Source: a virus
IMG/VR virus record: IMGVR_UViG_3300022821_000030
Span: 1 to 45,871 of that record
DNA length: 45,871 nucleotides
Strand: one strand, 5' to 3'
The notes under the pieces are model-generated. The model made no database searches, was not told where the DNA came from, and saw only the letters and a program-made list of their open reading frames with translations. Positions 17,270-27,366 of this stretch are shown one piece after another. A program made the position numbers and the translations under genes. Numbering within the stretch: position 1 is the first letter of the stretch; the number at the start of each line of letters is the position of its first letter.

Positions 17270-18711
17270 TGGACCAATATTACACAGAGTATAACAAGGT
17301 CAAGACAGCAGGCGATAGCCGAACGTTTGACCAATGGCTCACGGATCACGTGCAGCAGACAAACAACTACGACCCGGCGGCGCAGGAGTATCTCGCCGGT
17401 AAAGGCATCGACGTCAACAGCGGCACGCATCGCGATAACGCCACCCAACAAGGTATCGACAATGCTTCCGCCGCTGGTGCTGCTCGCGCTGCAGCTGGTG
17501 GTAACACCGATCAGGTGCAAGTCGGAAACCAAACAGGCGTTCATGCCAGTTCAGGCACTACCACGCAAGAAGGCACTACGGCTGATTTGGTGAAGACGAC
17601 AGGTTCAGGCACAAGCAACAACGTCGGCACCTCGAATCAGACGACATCAGGCACCTCAACAGACACGAACAATTCACAAACAGTCACTGACATCAACACG
17701 CAAGCTGCGACTACCAACACAGTAGACGACACGCTTGGTATGGGTGCTCTTCTTTCCGACCAAGGTGGAATGTTAGCAGCGAGTGATGCGGAACGAAATG
17801 CGTTCTTAACAGACGTGATGCAGACCGGAGGCTCACAGTTTAACGACCAGTTACAAGCTGGAATTAACAATAGCTTGAGCGGTCCTGGAATGGTTGGTGT
17901 TGGTAATGGTGCTCGTGGTCGTGTGGCTGGTTCTGCCGCCGCCGACATTGGGAGGAATAACTTGAGCCAGAGACTCGAAGCGGCTCAAGGCCTGACAGGT
18001 ATTACTGGCATCGGCACCGCGGCTGGTGCTGCAAGTCCGTATCTAGGCACTAACAGTTTGGTGAATAATACGGGTCAGACGACAGCAAACACCACCGGCA
18101 CAAGCACGAATAACTTCACCCAAGGCACTCAAGGATCGACCACAAACGTAGGTAACACCACAAATCAAGGCACCCAATCTTCGACTGGTGTGTCTTCGCT
18201 TGTAGGAACTGAAGCTATGAACGGTGTCGCAAGTGGGACTTCTTCGCAGGTCGCAACCGGTAACGTGCCTGAATCCCAAAGCGGAGGTGGTGGATGTTAT
18301 GTTTGCACCGCTTATCACGCACACAAACTCATGGGACCTCGGGTCATCCGGCTCGGGGCGCAGTATAAACTTGGAAACTTGAAACGCTATGGACTCTCCC
18401 TGCACGGATATTCAATTATCGGACCCGCGATTGCGAAACTGGTCTTTAATAACTCGCTTGTGCGTAAGATACTCGCTAAACCCGTTCGAGCTATTATGTA
18501 TGAAGAATGCAGACTCGCAACAGGAGTTCGACTTCGTAAAAAGCTTTCAGCCACGATTTGGCATGGGGCTTTTCATCACGTCTCGCAGTTCGTCGGTAAG
18601 CTTGCGACGGTATTTGGAGTTCGAGAGTTCAAGACCAGAGACAATTATTTCACACAATACGGTAAAGAAACTGGACTTTGGTTCCCAGTAAACAAGGAGG
18701 CATTACAATGA
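17269..18711 (+). CDS. Internal virion/ejection protein with Thr/Asn/Gly-rich region
   Basis: A 480-aa protein. Residues about 60-340 are low in complexity (Thr, Asn, Ser, Gly, Gln) around an Ala/Leu-rich helical island. A Gly-rich linker leads to a compact C-terminal domain, about residues 342-480, starting CYVCTAYHAHKLMG with two close Cys. That domain contains HGYSIIGPAIAKLV and WHGAFHHVSQFVGKL. Similar Cys-containing C-terminal domains occur in phage ejection proteins. It couples to the next gene by an ATGA overlap. No enzymatic motif is certain. Confidence 0.65.
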   Translation: MDQYYTEYNKVKTAGDSRTFDQWLTDHVQQTNNYDPAAQEYLAGKGIDVNSGTHRDNATQQGIDNASAAGAARAAAGGNTDQVQVGNQTGVHASSGTTTQEGTTADLVKTTGSGTSNNVGTSNQTTSGTSTDTNNSQTVTDINTQAATTNTVDDTLGMGALLSDQGGMLAASDAERNAFLTDVMQTGGSQFNDQLQAGINNSLSGPGMVGVGNGARGRVAGSAAADIGRNNLSQRLEAAQGLTGITGIGTAAGAASPYLGTNSLVNNTGQTTANTTGTSTNNFTQGTQGSTTNVGNTTNQGTQSSTGVSSLVGTEAMNGVASGTSSQVATGNVPESQSGGGGCYVCTAYHAHKLMGPRVIRLGAQYKLGNLKRYGLSLHGYSIIGPAIAKLVFNNSLVRKILAKPVRAIMYEECRLATGVRLRKKLSATIWHGAFHHVSQFVGKLATVFGVREFKTRDNYFTQYGKETGLWFPVNKEALQ

Positions 18712-19184
18712 GTTGGAAATCTGAAGATTGGATGAAACTTGGCGGCGGCGTAGGGCTTGGTTTGCTGGGCCTGATAAGTGCTGGTGTCATTCCTGCTGGT
18801 TTGGGGCTTGGTGCTGCACCCGTTGTTGCTGGTGGAGCCGGAGCAACTGCAGGTGCAGGTGCTGGCACAGCAGGTGCTGTTGGAGCTGGTGGTGGTGCGC
18901 TTGGTGCACTCGATGCTGGCGCAATGGCATCTGGTATCGGGAGCGCAGCCGCTCCTGCTGCTACCGCTGGAGCAGGTGCAGGCACAGCCGCTGCAGAAAC
19001 CGCCGCTGGGTTAGGACTTGGCGAGCTTGTTAAAAACGCGGCAGTTACTACAGCAGTCGGCACAGGCGGTGCAGCTGCAATGCCAAAGTCAGAACAAACC
19101 ACACCCGGCCAATGGCAGCTAGGTGATATGTCTGAACTCGAAGCAATGATGGCACAAATGAAGCAACGGAGAGGGCAAATGTAA
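18708..19184 (+). CDS. Gly/Ala-rich hydrophobic internal virion protein, 158 aa
   Basis: The protein is almost wholly Ala/Gly/Val/Leu with two hydrophobic stretches (about residues 10-40), then Ala/Gly repeats and a short charged, Met/Gln-rich C-terminus. The start at 18708 has a perfect AAGGAGG at 18694-18700, one of the few strong ribosome-binding sites in the window. By position it resembles small ejection proteins (T7 gp14-like) that enter the outer membrane; a holin is a less likely alternative given the surrounding virion genes. Confidence 0.6.
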   Translation: MSWKSEDWMKLGGGVGLGLLGLISAGVIPAGLGLGAAPVVAGGAGATAGAGAGTAGAVGAGGGALGALDAGAMASGIGSAAAPAATAGAGAGTAAAETAAGLGLGELVKNAAVTTAVGTGGAAAMPKSEQTTPGQWQLGDMSELEAMMAQMKQRRGQM

Positions 19185-20476
19185 TGGCACTCCCAGTAGC
19201 ACAACTCGGCCACATGGCGAGTATAAACCTACCCACGAGTATTCCTAACCGTGAACGGCCCAGTATTTGGGAACAAGCTGCGGCTAGTATGCTGACCCAG
19301 ATGGCCACACAAGGGGCTGGAAACTTGTTGGCTCGTGACTTCACCGACGTAGCTCAGGAGATTGATCCTGAAGCTGTGTTGGGAGAGAGGCCTGGCTTTC
19401 TTGGTCGGGCGATCAACGGACCAAACATGGACCGTGGCGACTTCCGTGACTTCAAACAGGCACAGCATAACCAAGCTCAGTTTGAGAAGAACTTCGGTAT
19501 CGCCGACAGAAACGCTACAGTCAACGAAGATCTTGCACAAGCTGCGGCGACTCAAACCGAAGTAGACAACTCGTTTCGAGCTTTGACTTTGGGTCAGCGA
19601 GAGCAGATGAATCAGCACAGTATCTTTATTGATAACGAGAGCTTAGGTTTGAATAAGCAACGAGTTGGTTTTGAAGGTGACAGAGTTGAGCAAGAAGCTG
19701 CCAAGTTCAAATGGGCACAAGCTCAGCAAGACATCGAGAACCAGATTAACGCGTTCAATCAAGGGTTGGACGCTCGTGCTGATGCTCGTGCTGATATGTT
19801 GGTAAATTCACAGGTGCCGGGTATCGACGCTTCGACTCATCAGACCAATGTCGTCACCGGCAAGATAGAGGCCGAGCGTGCTGCTGCGTTGGCACAAGCT
19901 AAGAGATTTGCTGACATGGGTCTAACAGTCGAAGGCGAAGATGTCGAAGGTGGTGGGTTTTTGAACACTCTCGGAAGGCATCTTCTTGAAAACAACCCTG
20001 GAACGCTTATGGGTCAAGGTGCTGGGCATTTCGTCAATCTAATAGACCCATTCCTTGGCAACACACCAGCAGCGGCTATTGAAGAGGCGAAAGGGTTTGA
20101 GACTAGCTCTGATTTGTTAGAACAGATCGAAGCCACGCAAGGAAGCGTGTCTCCTGGAGCTCCTACCGCAAACGTAGTCATCGAGCCCGAGCCTCAGTTC
20201 CGTGAGTCTTTCCTCCGCCAGTTGGCAAAAACTCCACAACACCCGTCCGGGTTAGTCAACGCACCTTTCAATCCGTTTGCACAGATTAGTAAACTCGGTG
20301 GCCAAGGTGTGGAAATGGACGCGCCAGCACAAGCACCTCTGCCGGGCATGGAAGATCCGTATGGTGGTGCTATGCAACATATCATTATGCAGATGAATGA
20401 GCCGTCGATTGACCCAAGAACACGCATGCAGTTAGAACATCAACTCGCAATCCTACAAAGCCTCAGCGCCCAATGA
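19184..20476 (+). CDS. Internal virion/ejection protein, 430 aa
   Basis: Mostly helical and rich in Gln, Ala and Glu, with a long coiled-coil-like middle (about residues 90-240) and a Pro-rich tail (about 310-400). It follows a small hydrophobic virion protein and precedes the giant protein, which matches a gp15-like ejection component. The TAATG junction upstream and the ATGA junction downstream show translational coupling. No known enzymatic motif was found. Confidence 0.6.
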   Translation: MALPVAQLGHMASINLPTSIPNRERPSIWEQAAASMLTQMATQGAGNLLARDFTDVAQEIDPEAVLGERPGFLGRAINGPNMDRGDFRDFKQAQHNQAQFEKNFGIADRNATVNEDLAQAAATQTEVDNSFRALTLGQREQMNQHSIFIDNESLGLNKQRVGFEGDRVEQEAAKFKWAQAQQDIENQINAFNQGLDARADARADMLVNSQVPGIDASTHQTNVVTGKIEAERAAALAQAKRFADMGLTVEGEDVEGGGFLNTLGRHLLENNPGTLMGQGAGHFVNLIDPFLGNTPAAAIEEAKGFETSSDLLEQIEATQGSVSPGAPTANVVIEPEPQFRESFLRQLAKTPQHPSGLVNAPFNPFAQISKLGGQGVEMDAPAQAPLPGMEDPYGGAMQHIIMQMNEPSIDPRTRMQLEHQLAILQSLSAQ

Positions 20477-23400
20477 ACCCACAAAACCCAAAACGCTACT
20501 TCGAGGTCCAACAAGAGTTCGAAGACTGGAAGATCAAATACCCTCAAGGGGCTGAGGTAGTAACGCTCGAAGACTTCGCAAAGGGTATGGACCATCGGGA
20601 GTTTTCCTCCCAACGTGCCGCTGCGTATAACCCGGACTGGCTAAAAAACGCTTCGGGGTCGGCGGATCAGTTGGGCACACCTGCAAGTGACAAGACCTCA
20701 CAATTCGGCGGCTTCGTTGGGCGTGGGTTGGACAAAGTGTTTGACCTTGACGGCGTAGGAGAACAAGTGCTAAGTGAAATTGGGCGTGACCTCCCACGGG
20801 ACTTGATAGAGACGGGCATAATGGCGTTGGTTCCAGGTGGTCAACTCAAAGGTGCTGCGACTACAGCCAAATACGGCAAACGTCTGGCCCAGCTCGGAGC
20901 CGGTTTGAGCGCAGGCACACGAGTCTACACCGACACAGACAATATCGGAGCGGGTGCTGCTATTGGTGCAACCTTACCACTAGCCGACGAGCTCATGCCG
21001 TTGATCTCTCGAGCAGCGGTAGAATTTGTAAACCCCGCGATCAAACGCACGAAAAACCTCGTCGAATCTGGTGCTGGTGCCGGGCGTATCGCCTCGTCTG
21101 CTGCTGAGGTAGCCGGTAGCAGTCAACTGAGAACCACCCTCGCAGGTGCTACCGCAGAAGCGGCCACCGCTGTTGGTGTGAACGAGCTAGGTCGCCAAGG
21201 TATGATGTCTGCAATGGGCATCGGACTAGACGATCCAAACCGTAACCCATTAACCGTCGAGAACATCTTAGCCCAAGGTGTTGGTGGTGCGATGCAGTTC
21301 TCTCCACAACTAGCTCGTGGACTCATCACCAACCGTCGCTTCAACGTAGACGCAAATAACATACTCAAAGACTACGCCATCTCACGTGCTAAAGGAAGCC
21401 AGAATCCGGTGGCTGATATGATTCGTGGCACCTCGTGGGAGCCAGAGTTTCTATCCCACGCGTTAACGAAATCAAAAGCTCTCCAAGGTGAAGCTCGCGA
21501 ACAATACCTCAGCTACATTTTTGACGCTTTAGAGACAGGCCGAGAAGCCACCGCTGCGAGTGGTGAAGCAAACGAAACCCTTAACGAGTATAAGTTGACA
21601 CCCCCTGAAACCACTCAAGATGCCGTTGATCGGCTGGTAACCCTGCAACGTCTTCGCAAAGACGTGATTAGTGAGTTTGACGCCCGTAACGAAGCGGCTA
21701 ACAGACAATTCGGTGACGACACACCGCTCGACCGCAAAGGACGTGATCTGCGCAAAGAGGTTCCAGGTAGAACTACTTCCAGCGCAAACGTCAAAGACTT
21801 GTGGGAGAAAGGGTTTCTACCAGAGATTGACGAGCGTTGGGTGGCTAAACAGCTTGGCGAAGATTATGGAAAGTTGACGTCAGATTCTGACGCGAACGCT
21901 TGGGATGTTGTGATTCAGAAGGTCACGAATCAGCTTACTATGTTGCTCGAGACTGCTGAGTCGAATCGGCGCGAGAATACGTTTGTGCGTGAGTTCGGGT
22001 CTGAACAACGGGTAAAAGAGAAGGAGAGTTTTCGTAAGATGGTTCAGGCATTGGATGCGTTGGATGAACAGGAGGCTTTGAGCGGTCCTATTATGTTTGA
22101 TGGTGACCCTGAAAACCCAGTAAGACTTCAAGATGCATTGCTTGCTGAGTGGGTTGGCTTCTTGCGCAAACCCGAAGACGTTGATAGTCGGATTAAGTCC
22201 GTCCCGTTTGTGGATGATATTTCTGAAATTGTGTTGAGGTTGAAGGGCAAGCCCGGAGTTGACTATTTGAACGACCGTATTGGGTTGACCAAACAGGTGT
22301 CCGAAAGCAAAGGGATGTATGATCCGAACGATGTCGAAGGCCGAACTGCTGCGACCATTGCAGACTTAGACGGAAAAGCTCCCAAGACCGAGATCCGTCC
22401 GGTGCGAGAGATTCAACGCAGCTTACGGGATTATCTCGGCAGCGGCCCTGGGTCAGCAAAGGCACGAGCTACCAAAGGGTTCCAACGTGATTTGACTAAC
22501 TCTAAAGGGTTGGTGAAGACGGAAACTGATTTGACTGCCGAAGGTGCGACTCCTTTTCTGGACAGGTTTAGCGATACTGATACTGATGCCGGGTTGGATG
22601 TGCAAGTCATGCGTGAGTTTGGGTTGCTTGAAGACGGCGATGCGACACCGATTACAAGTGCTGCTGATGTTCCGGTAGAGGCCAACAATCGGTATGTAGA
22701 AATGGTTGGTCGGCTACGAGATTGGTTGGACGTGCAGACAGAAGACACCTTGTGGGTGAACTTTGCTGACTTTTTTGGACCAAAGAGTCGGAACGCTAAA
22801 AAGCCGTTACTTAAGAAGGCTATTGATGCTTTACTTGAGGCTGGACCTACGTTCTCGAAGTCTGAGATTAAACAAAGCCAACGCATTGTGGGTCCGAAAG
22901 GCCGGGCGTTTATCCAGGCGGTTAGACAGAAGTCCCAAGTGTCTACTGAGTTTGCTGATTTGGCTCGGGCCGTGCAGTTGTTCTTTCGTAATTCTTCAGA
23001 CCGGAGTGACGGGCGTCTTGATGTTATGAAGTTGCTTGTGGAGGCGAGTGGGGCTAAGACTGAAGTAATGGAGAACAGGCTTCTTGGTAGTGGTGAAGGT
23101 GACTACAAGACTGTTAAAGTCGAAGGTGGTGCTGAGGTTCCAGCGTTCGACGCGTATAAAGTGTTTGACCGGTTCTTCAAACGTCAAGGTTACGACGAAG
23201 GACTTGCAAGACATTTTAGCACGTTGGCGGTGAATGTGGCTTTGCAGTCTCAGGACTTCCAAGTTATGATCACGCGTGATAAGACGGCTGGTCGATATTA
23301 TACACCTGACCAGTTACTCGCGAAGATGACTCCGGTGTTTAATGATGTCAAACGGCATGGGATGATTCTGTCGAGTGGGGATATGTCCCCTATCATTGCG

Positions 23401-26400
23401 CTGTCACTAGAGCATGTGGCTGGAACAGACCCACAGAGCTTGGTGTCCCATTACGCGTTGGCGACGCTGGCTCATGAGTATACCCATATGTTGCAGCTCG
23501 AAAGCAGTTTGACTCGGAAGCCCGGTCAACGAGGGTTTGCGGATGATCGTGTCAAAGCCTGGGAACAGATGAAGGCGTTCGAAGACACGTCGAATGAGCA
23601 TCAAAAACGTATGATGTTACAGACGGTTGCTGAGGCTACTATCCCACATCAGATTTTGTTCGATGCTGAGGGTAAGCTTCACGACAAGGTCGCTCGGAAT
23701 TTGCATTACGGGGCTACGAAGCCTAACGAGTTTGCGACTGTGTTTTCTCAGTTCACAGCTTTGGGCTTTATCACCGGAACGAAGAAGGTCAAGCCAAGCG
23801 AGATGTTTAAGTGGATGCCTGAGGAAGTCAGTATGTATGCGAAAGGTATCTACCGAGACTTGCATGATAATGCGTCAGCTCTGGCACAGGCTATTCGTGA
23901 CCCGGATTTCGGACCTCAGATTATGTCGAAGGTCAAAGACCCTCTCATACGTCAGCAACTAGCTGCCCGACTCGAAGACTTGGTTAGTGCTTCAAGGGAT
24001 GCGTTTGTTGGGTATGACCCGCGAGCCACAGCTAAGCAGGCTGAAGCTATTGTAAATGCTATGGATAGCGGTGCTGCTGGTGGGTTTACAGAGCCGGTCA
24101 CTTTGTCATTGGGTAAGGAGGAAGTCTCTGCGTCGGGTGAGGCTGCTATTAGAGAAGTTCAAACCATGTTGGGGTTTGACGTTGGTGGTGACCCGTCGAA
24201 GACCAGCACAAGACCGTTTGGTAAAACAGGCCAAATAAAGGTGCCGTGGTTTTACAAACGATTCGTGCCGTTTTTCCAGGTTATGAACCGTATGCGCAGG
24301 CAGGGACTTGAGCTCGCTGACGATGCTACGAACGCGTTAATGGGTTTGCAACCGGGAGCCGCCCGTGTAAGCACTGATTTGTTGAGCCCTATGTTGGTCA
24401 AAAATGCAACAGGGCACAACGTGTTTGACCCGAAGAGTGTGTTTCTGAAAGAGTTACAGAACAAAGGAGCTACTCCGTTTCGTGCGGCTTTGGACGCAAC
24501 CTTAAAATGGCAGCAGAAGGTAGGGCAACATGCGTTGAAGAGTGCGAAGGATGGGACTACGTTGACGCCTGCGGCCTCGAACGCACTAAAGGCGAAGTAT
24601 GACAGGTTAAATCCTACGCAGAGGCAGGCTTTGATGGATGGTGTGCAGATGGTTGAACAAGTCTACCAGAATGCTGCGAAAGCTGTTGTGACTGGGTTCA
24701 GATCAAAGTCTTCGTATCGAATTGCTAAGATGTTGCAGTTTCACCACCCAGAGATCGCATGGAAACAAACCAACGATCTAGCTAACAAGATTGTGGATGA
24801 GGCTTATGTGACCAACGCCATGCCGACTCGGGCAGGGTTGGAAGGTATGAAGCCCGAGCTGTCCGCGATGGTTGAGCAGTATCTGTTTGGTGAGATCAAC
24901 GCGATTAAGAAAATCCACGAGCTTGAGGGCAATTTTGCAGGTCGCACATGGTTTGCTTCTGAGCGTCGACCTGGGTCTCATGTGGTCAAGGGGTCTAAAG
25001 ATGGCGTAGTGCACACGGATGGTGCGCAGAATGCCCGCCACGCCAAGAAACTTGAGCAAGAGATGAGAGACAAAGGGTTTACCGATGTCAGCTCATGGAG
25101 CAAAAACGACGAGCGAGGGTTACGTAGATATGACGCGCCTGATCGGATTCTTGATAAGTATATTGAAATCGAAGAAGGCGCGTTTGGTAGGTATTTGGAG
25201 TCCAATCCTGGGAACTTTGATGCTGATACTCTAAAGACACTGCGTGAGACGTTTGAACCTGGTGGTGGAGTGCGAGCCGAGATGGCCCAACGGGGGATCA
25301 ACAGCTTCAAGGCTAAACGTAAACAGAAGCCAACCGCTTTTGGTGTGGACTACCTCGACACCATGCGTGATTATGTTACGTCGTTGTCTGGGTCGATTGC
25401 AAAACAAGAGACTCGGCAACAGATGGATTTGATTCTGAACGACTCCAGAGCGCGCAATCAACAAGACTTTAAGACGCTCGCTACTGAACAGTTACAGGCT
25501 GTGATGTCACCCACCGGGCATGAGTTTCAGAATCTGAAGTCTATGCTGTCGTCTTACTACCTAGCGCTTAACCCCTCTTCAATGGCGGTTGAGGGGACAC
25601 AGAGTTTACAAACTCTCGTGCCTGTGCTGCTCGATCAGGGGTCTGGGATGCGCGAAAGCTACGGTCTGATTGGTAAGTCGATCAAAGATGTGGTGATGTT
25701 TAGTCGTAAGCTCGAACAAGGCAAGATCACGAAGCTCGAAAAGGTTGCTGATATGAAGCGCCGACGAGGTGATGAGTTGACGCGTGACGAAACCATGGCT
25801 TGGACTTATCGCAGAGCGTTGAATGAAGGCGTGCTTGACCACGGTGTGATTGAGGACTTTGTGTTCGGTCGTGACCAGGAGTTGCTGCTCGCTAGCAAGT
25901 TTGGTCATGGCGAATACGGAGGCACGAGTTATCCACAAATGGCTACTGATGGTGTGTATACTGCGAGTAAGTTTGCTATGCAGTTGTATTCGAAGGTTTC
26001 TAACTTTAATCAGAAAATCGCGTTCATGGCGGGGCTTCGTCAAGGCATGGACCGGGGATTGAAAGGCACCGAGCTGTATGACTTTGCTCAGAGAACCAAA
26101 AACTTAAGTATGTTTGGTGGAGGCAAGGCTAACCAACCTGGGTATATCGCTCGCTGGTCAAACGAGAACACACGTTCTACCTTCGGGGTGATTCACACGT
26201 TGCAACAGTATGGGTTTGGTATGCTGGGTATGTATGCCGAGCTTGCCTCAAAAGCGTTTAGTAAAGACACCCGATTGAGCCCGAAACAAAAGATACAAGC
26301 TAAGAAAGCGTTTGGCACTATGCTCGCCACCCAAACAGCCTTCGCAGGGGCTATGGGGTTGCCATTTGTTGGTGCGACCTTGACCATTATTGAGAAGCTG

Positions 26401-27342
26401 TTCGATGTCGAAGCAAGCCAAGCTGTTCGTGAAGGGTTGTATGGTATGCTTGGTGGTGATGAAGAAGACGAGACCGGGTTTAGAACCTTGTTGGCAGAAG
26501 CCGCCTTGAATGGTGCGGGTAATCAGTTCTTCGGTGTCGACTTATCGAGCCGCCTCGGTGCAAACAACGTGTTGGGCTTTTCGGAGTATCAAGGGTTTAA
26601 CCTGAAAGACTTGTTAGGCCCGGCTCCTAGTGTGGTGGAGAATATGTTCAAGACTTTGAACTACGCATCCACAGGCAAACCCGGTAAAGCAGCTCATGCC
26701 TTCGTTCCTCAAGCGTTTAAGAATGGGATTGACCTAGCCATGACGCGGGTAAAATACGGAGACAACGCGTTTCGCGATAAGTCTGAGAACATGATCTACA
26801 ACCCCACAAACCGTGAAGCATTTTTATATGCGACAGGGTTTAGACCCACAAACCTCAAGCAAGCCAAGCAAATGCAGAACGAGCTGAGGCAATCGGATGA
26901 GCGGTTTGGGCGTCGCAAGAGTCGCGACCGGGACCAGGTGGCTCGTCGGATGCTTGAAGGTGATCAGCAGGCTGTGCAAGCATGGGTCATGAGCCAGATG
27001 GAAGCTGACCCTACGATGGCAAACCAACGTGGGTATGAGAGCTTGGTGAACGACATTTCACAACGTGCGACTTCGATGATGCACGAACGTGATGCGTTGG
27101 CTCGCGGAGCTAGTGGGAATGAAGCGGCCCGCCTTGGTATTGTTGAATCGTATCCTTCCCGTGTAGCACAGCGAAGGGACGAAGTTGGTGAGTTGCAATT
27201 TCGTGATCGTCTAAACAGCATGATGGGGCTGGCCCCTTCGAGTATAGACGACTACTCACGTGCTAACATTTTGAACAACATGAGCCAGCAGGGTATGACC
27301 CGCGGTCAGTCGTTACAAGCGATGCGCCAGCTCGGGCTTTAG
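20473..27342 (+). CDS. Giant ejection protein, 2289 aa, with HExxH metallopeptidase-like motif
   Basis: The largest gene in the window and last of the late block. The N-terminal about 170 residues contain a Gly/Ala-rich, membrane-like stretch; long helical regions follow. The sequence LATLAHEYTHMLQ places HEYTH at residues 1001-1005, and KPNEFATVF gives a suitable third zinc ligand at E1086. This looks like a gluzincin-type domain, as occurs inside large polyvalent phage proteins. The C-terminal part (about 1900-2130) has FGTMLATQTAFAGAMGLP and ATGFRPTN segments like large-polyvalent-protein-associated domains. Such proteins are packaged and ejected with the DNA. No lytic transglycosylase motif was identified. 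Confidence 0.8.
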   Translation: MNPQNPKRYFEVQQEFEDWKIKYPQGAEVVTLEDFAKGMDHREFSSQRAAAYNPDWLKNASGSADQLGTPASDKTSQFGGFVGRGLDKVFDLDGVGEQVLSEIGRDLPRDLIETGIMALVPGGQLKGAATTAKYGKRLAQLGAGLSAGTRVYTDTDNIGAGAAIGATLPLADELMPLISRAAVEFVNPAIKRTKNLVESGAGAGRIASSAAEVAGSSQLRTTLAGATAEAATAVGVNELGRQGMMSAMGIGLDDPNRNPLTVENILAQGVGGAMQFSPQLARGLITNRRFNVDANNILKDYAISRAKGSQNPVADMIRGTSWEPEFLSHALTKSKALQGEAREQYLSYIFDALETGREATAASGEANETLNEYKLTPPETTQDAVDRLVTLQRLRKDVISEFDARNEAANRQFGDDTPLDRKGRDLRKEVPGRTTSSANVKDLWEKGFLPEIDERWVAKQLGEDYGKLTSDSDANAWDVVIQKVTNQLTMLLETAESNRRENTFVREFGSEQRVKEKESFRKMVQALDALDEQEALSGPIMFDGDPENPVRLQDALLAEWVGFLRKPEDVDSRIKSVPFVDDISEIVLRLKGKPGVDYLNDRIGLTKQVSESKGMYDPNDVEGRTAATIADLDGKAPKTEIRPVREIQRSLRDYLGSGPGSAKARATKGFQRDLTNSKGLVKTETDLTAEGATPFLDRFSDTDTDAGLDVQVMREFGLLEDGDATPITSAADVPVEANNRYVEMVGRLRDWLDVQTEDTLWVNFADFFGPKSRNAKKPLLKKAIDALLEAGPTFSKSEIKQSQRIVGPKGRAFIQAVRQKSQVSTEFADLARAVQLFFRNSSDRSDGRLDVMKLLVEASGAKTEVMENRLLGSGEGDYKTVKVEGGAEVPAFDAYKVFDRFFKRQGYDEGLARHFSTLAVNVALQSQDFQVMITRDKTAGRYYTPDQLLAKMTPVFNDVKRHGMILSSGDMSPIIALSLEHVAGTDPQSLVSHYALATLAHEYTHMLQLESSLTRKPGQRGFADDRVKAWEQMKAFEDTSNEHQKRMMLQTVAEATIPHQILFDAEGKLHDKVARNLHYGATKPNEFATVFSQFTALGFITGTKKVKPSEMFKWMPEEVSMYAKGIYRDLHDNASALAQAIRDPDFGPQIMSKVKDPLIRQQLAARLEDLVSASRDAFVGYDPRATAKQAEAIVNAMDSGAAGGFTEPVTLSLGKEEVSASGEAAIREVQTMLGFDVGGDPSKTSTRPFGKTGQIKVPWFYKRFVPFFQVMNRMRRQGLELADDATNALMGLQPGAARVSTDLLSPMLVKNATGHNVFDPKSVFLKELQNKGATPFRAALDATLKWQQKVGQHALKSAKDGTTLTPAASNALKAKYDRLNPTQRQALMDGVQMVEQVYQNAAKAVVTGFRSKSSYRIAKMLQFHHPEIAWKQTNDLANKIVDEAYVTNAMPTRAGLEGMKPELSAMVEQYLFGEINAIKKIHELEGNFAGRTWFASERRPGSHVVKGSKDGVVHTDGAQNARHAKKLEQEMRDKGFTDVSSWSKNDERGLRRYDAPDRILDKYIEIEEGAFGRYLESNPGNFDADTLKTLRETFEPGGGVRAEMAQRGINSFKAKRKQKPTAFGVDYLDTMRDYVTSLSGSIAKQETRQQMDLILNDSRARNQQDFKTLATEQLQAVMSPTGHEFQNLKSMLSSYYLALNPSSMAVEGTQSLQTLVPVLLDQGSGMRESYGLIGKSIKDVVMFSRKLEQGKITKLEKVADMKRRRGDELTRDETMAWTYRRALNEGVLDHGVIEDFVFGRDQELLLASKFGHGEYGGTSYPQMATDGVYTASKFAMQLYSKVSNFNQKIAFMAGLRQGMDRGLKGTELYDFAQRTKNLSMFGGGKANQPGYIARWSNENTRSTFGVIHTLQQYGFGMLGMYAELASKAFSKDTRLSPKQKIQAKKAFGTMLATQTAFAGAMGLPFVGATLTIIEKLFDVEASQAVREGLYGMLGGDEEDETGFRTLLAEAALNGAGNQFFGVDLSSRLGANNVLGFSEYQGFNLKDLLGPAPSVVENMFKTLNYASTGKPGKAAHAFVPQAFKNGIDLAMTRVKYGDNAFRDKSENMIYNPTNREAFLYATGFRPTNLKQAKQMQNELRQSDERFGRRKSRDRDQVARRMLEGDQQAVQAWVMSQMEADPTMANQRGYESLVNDISQRATSMMHERDALARGASGNEAARLGIVESYPSRVAQRRDEVGELQFRDRLNSMMGLAPSSIDDYSRANILNNMSQQGMTRGQSLQAMRQLGL

Positions 27343-27361
27343 TTGACGTCAGTAATTGACA
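27341..27361 (-). repeat. Dispersed dyad repeat, copy d (between convergent operons)
   Basis: On the minus strand it reads TGTCA-ATTAC-TGACGTCAACT. It fills the 24-base gap between the stop codons of the late and early blocks. The arms pair imperfectly (AGTT...GTCA with TGAC...AACT) and there is no long T-tract. A bidirectional terminator is possible but not well supported. Confidence 0.8.
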
Positions 27362-27366
27362 CGAAC

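Noticed and set aside
17681-17700. Additional dyad copy within the Thr/Asn-rich protein gene
   Set aside because: TGACATCAAC is present but the left arm TGTCA is not at the right spacing; in a repetitive coding region this partial match can be chance.
27341-27361. Dyad copy d as a plain bidirectional terminator
   Set aside because: The location is right, but the stem is interrupted by three mismatches and lacks a U-tract on both strands; it is kept as a repeat copy.
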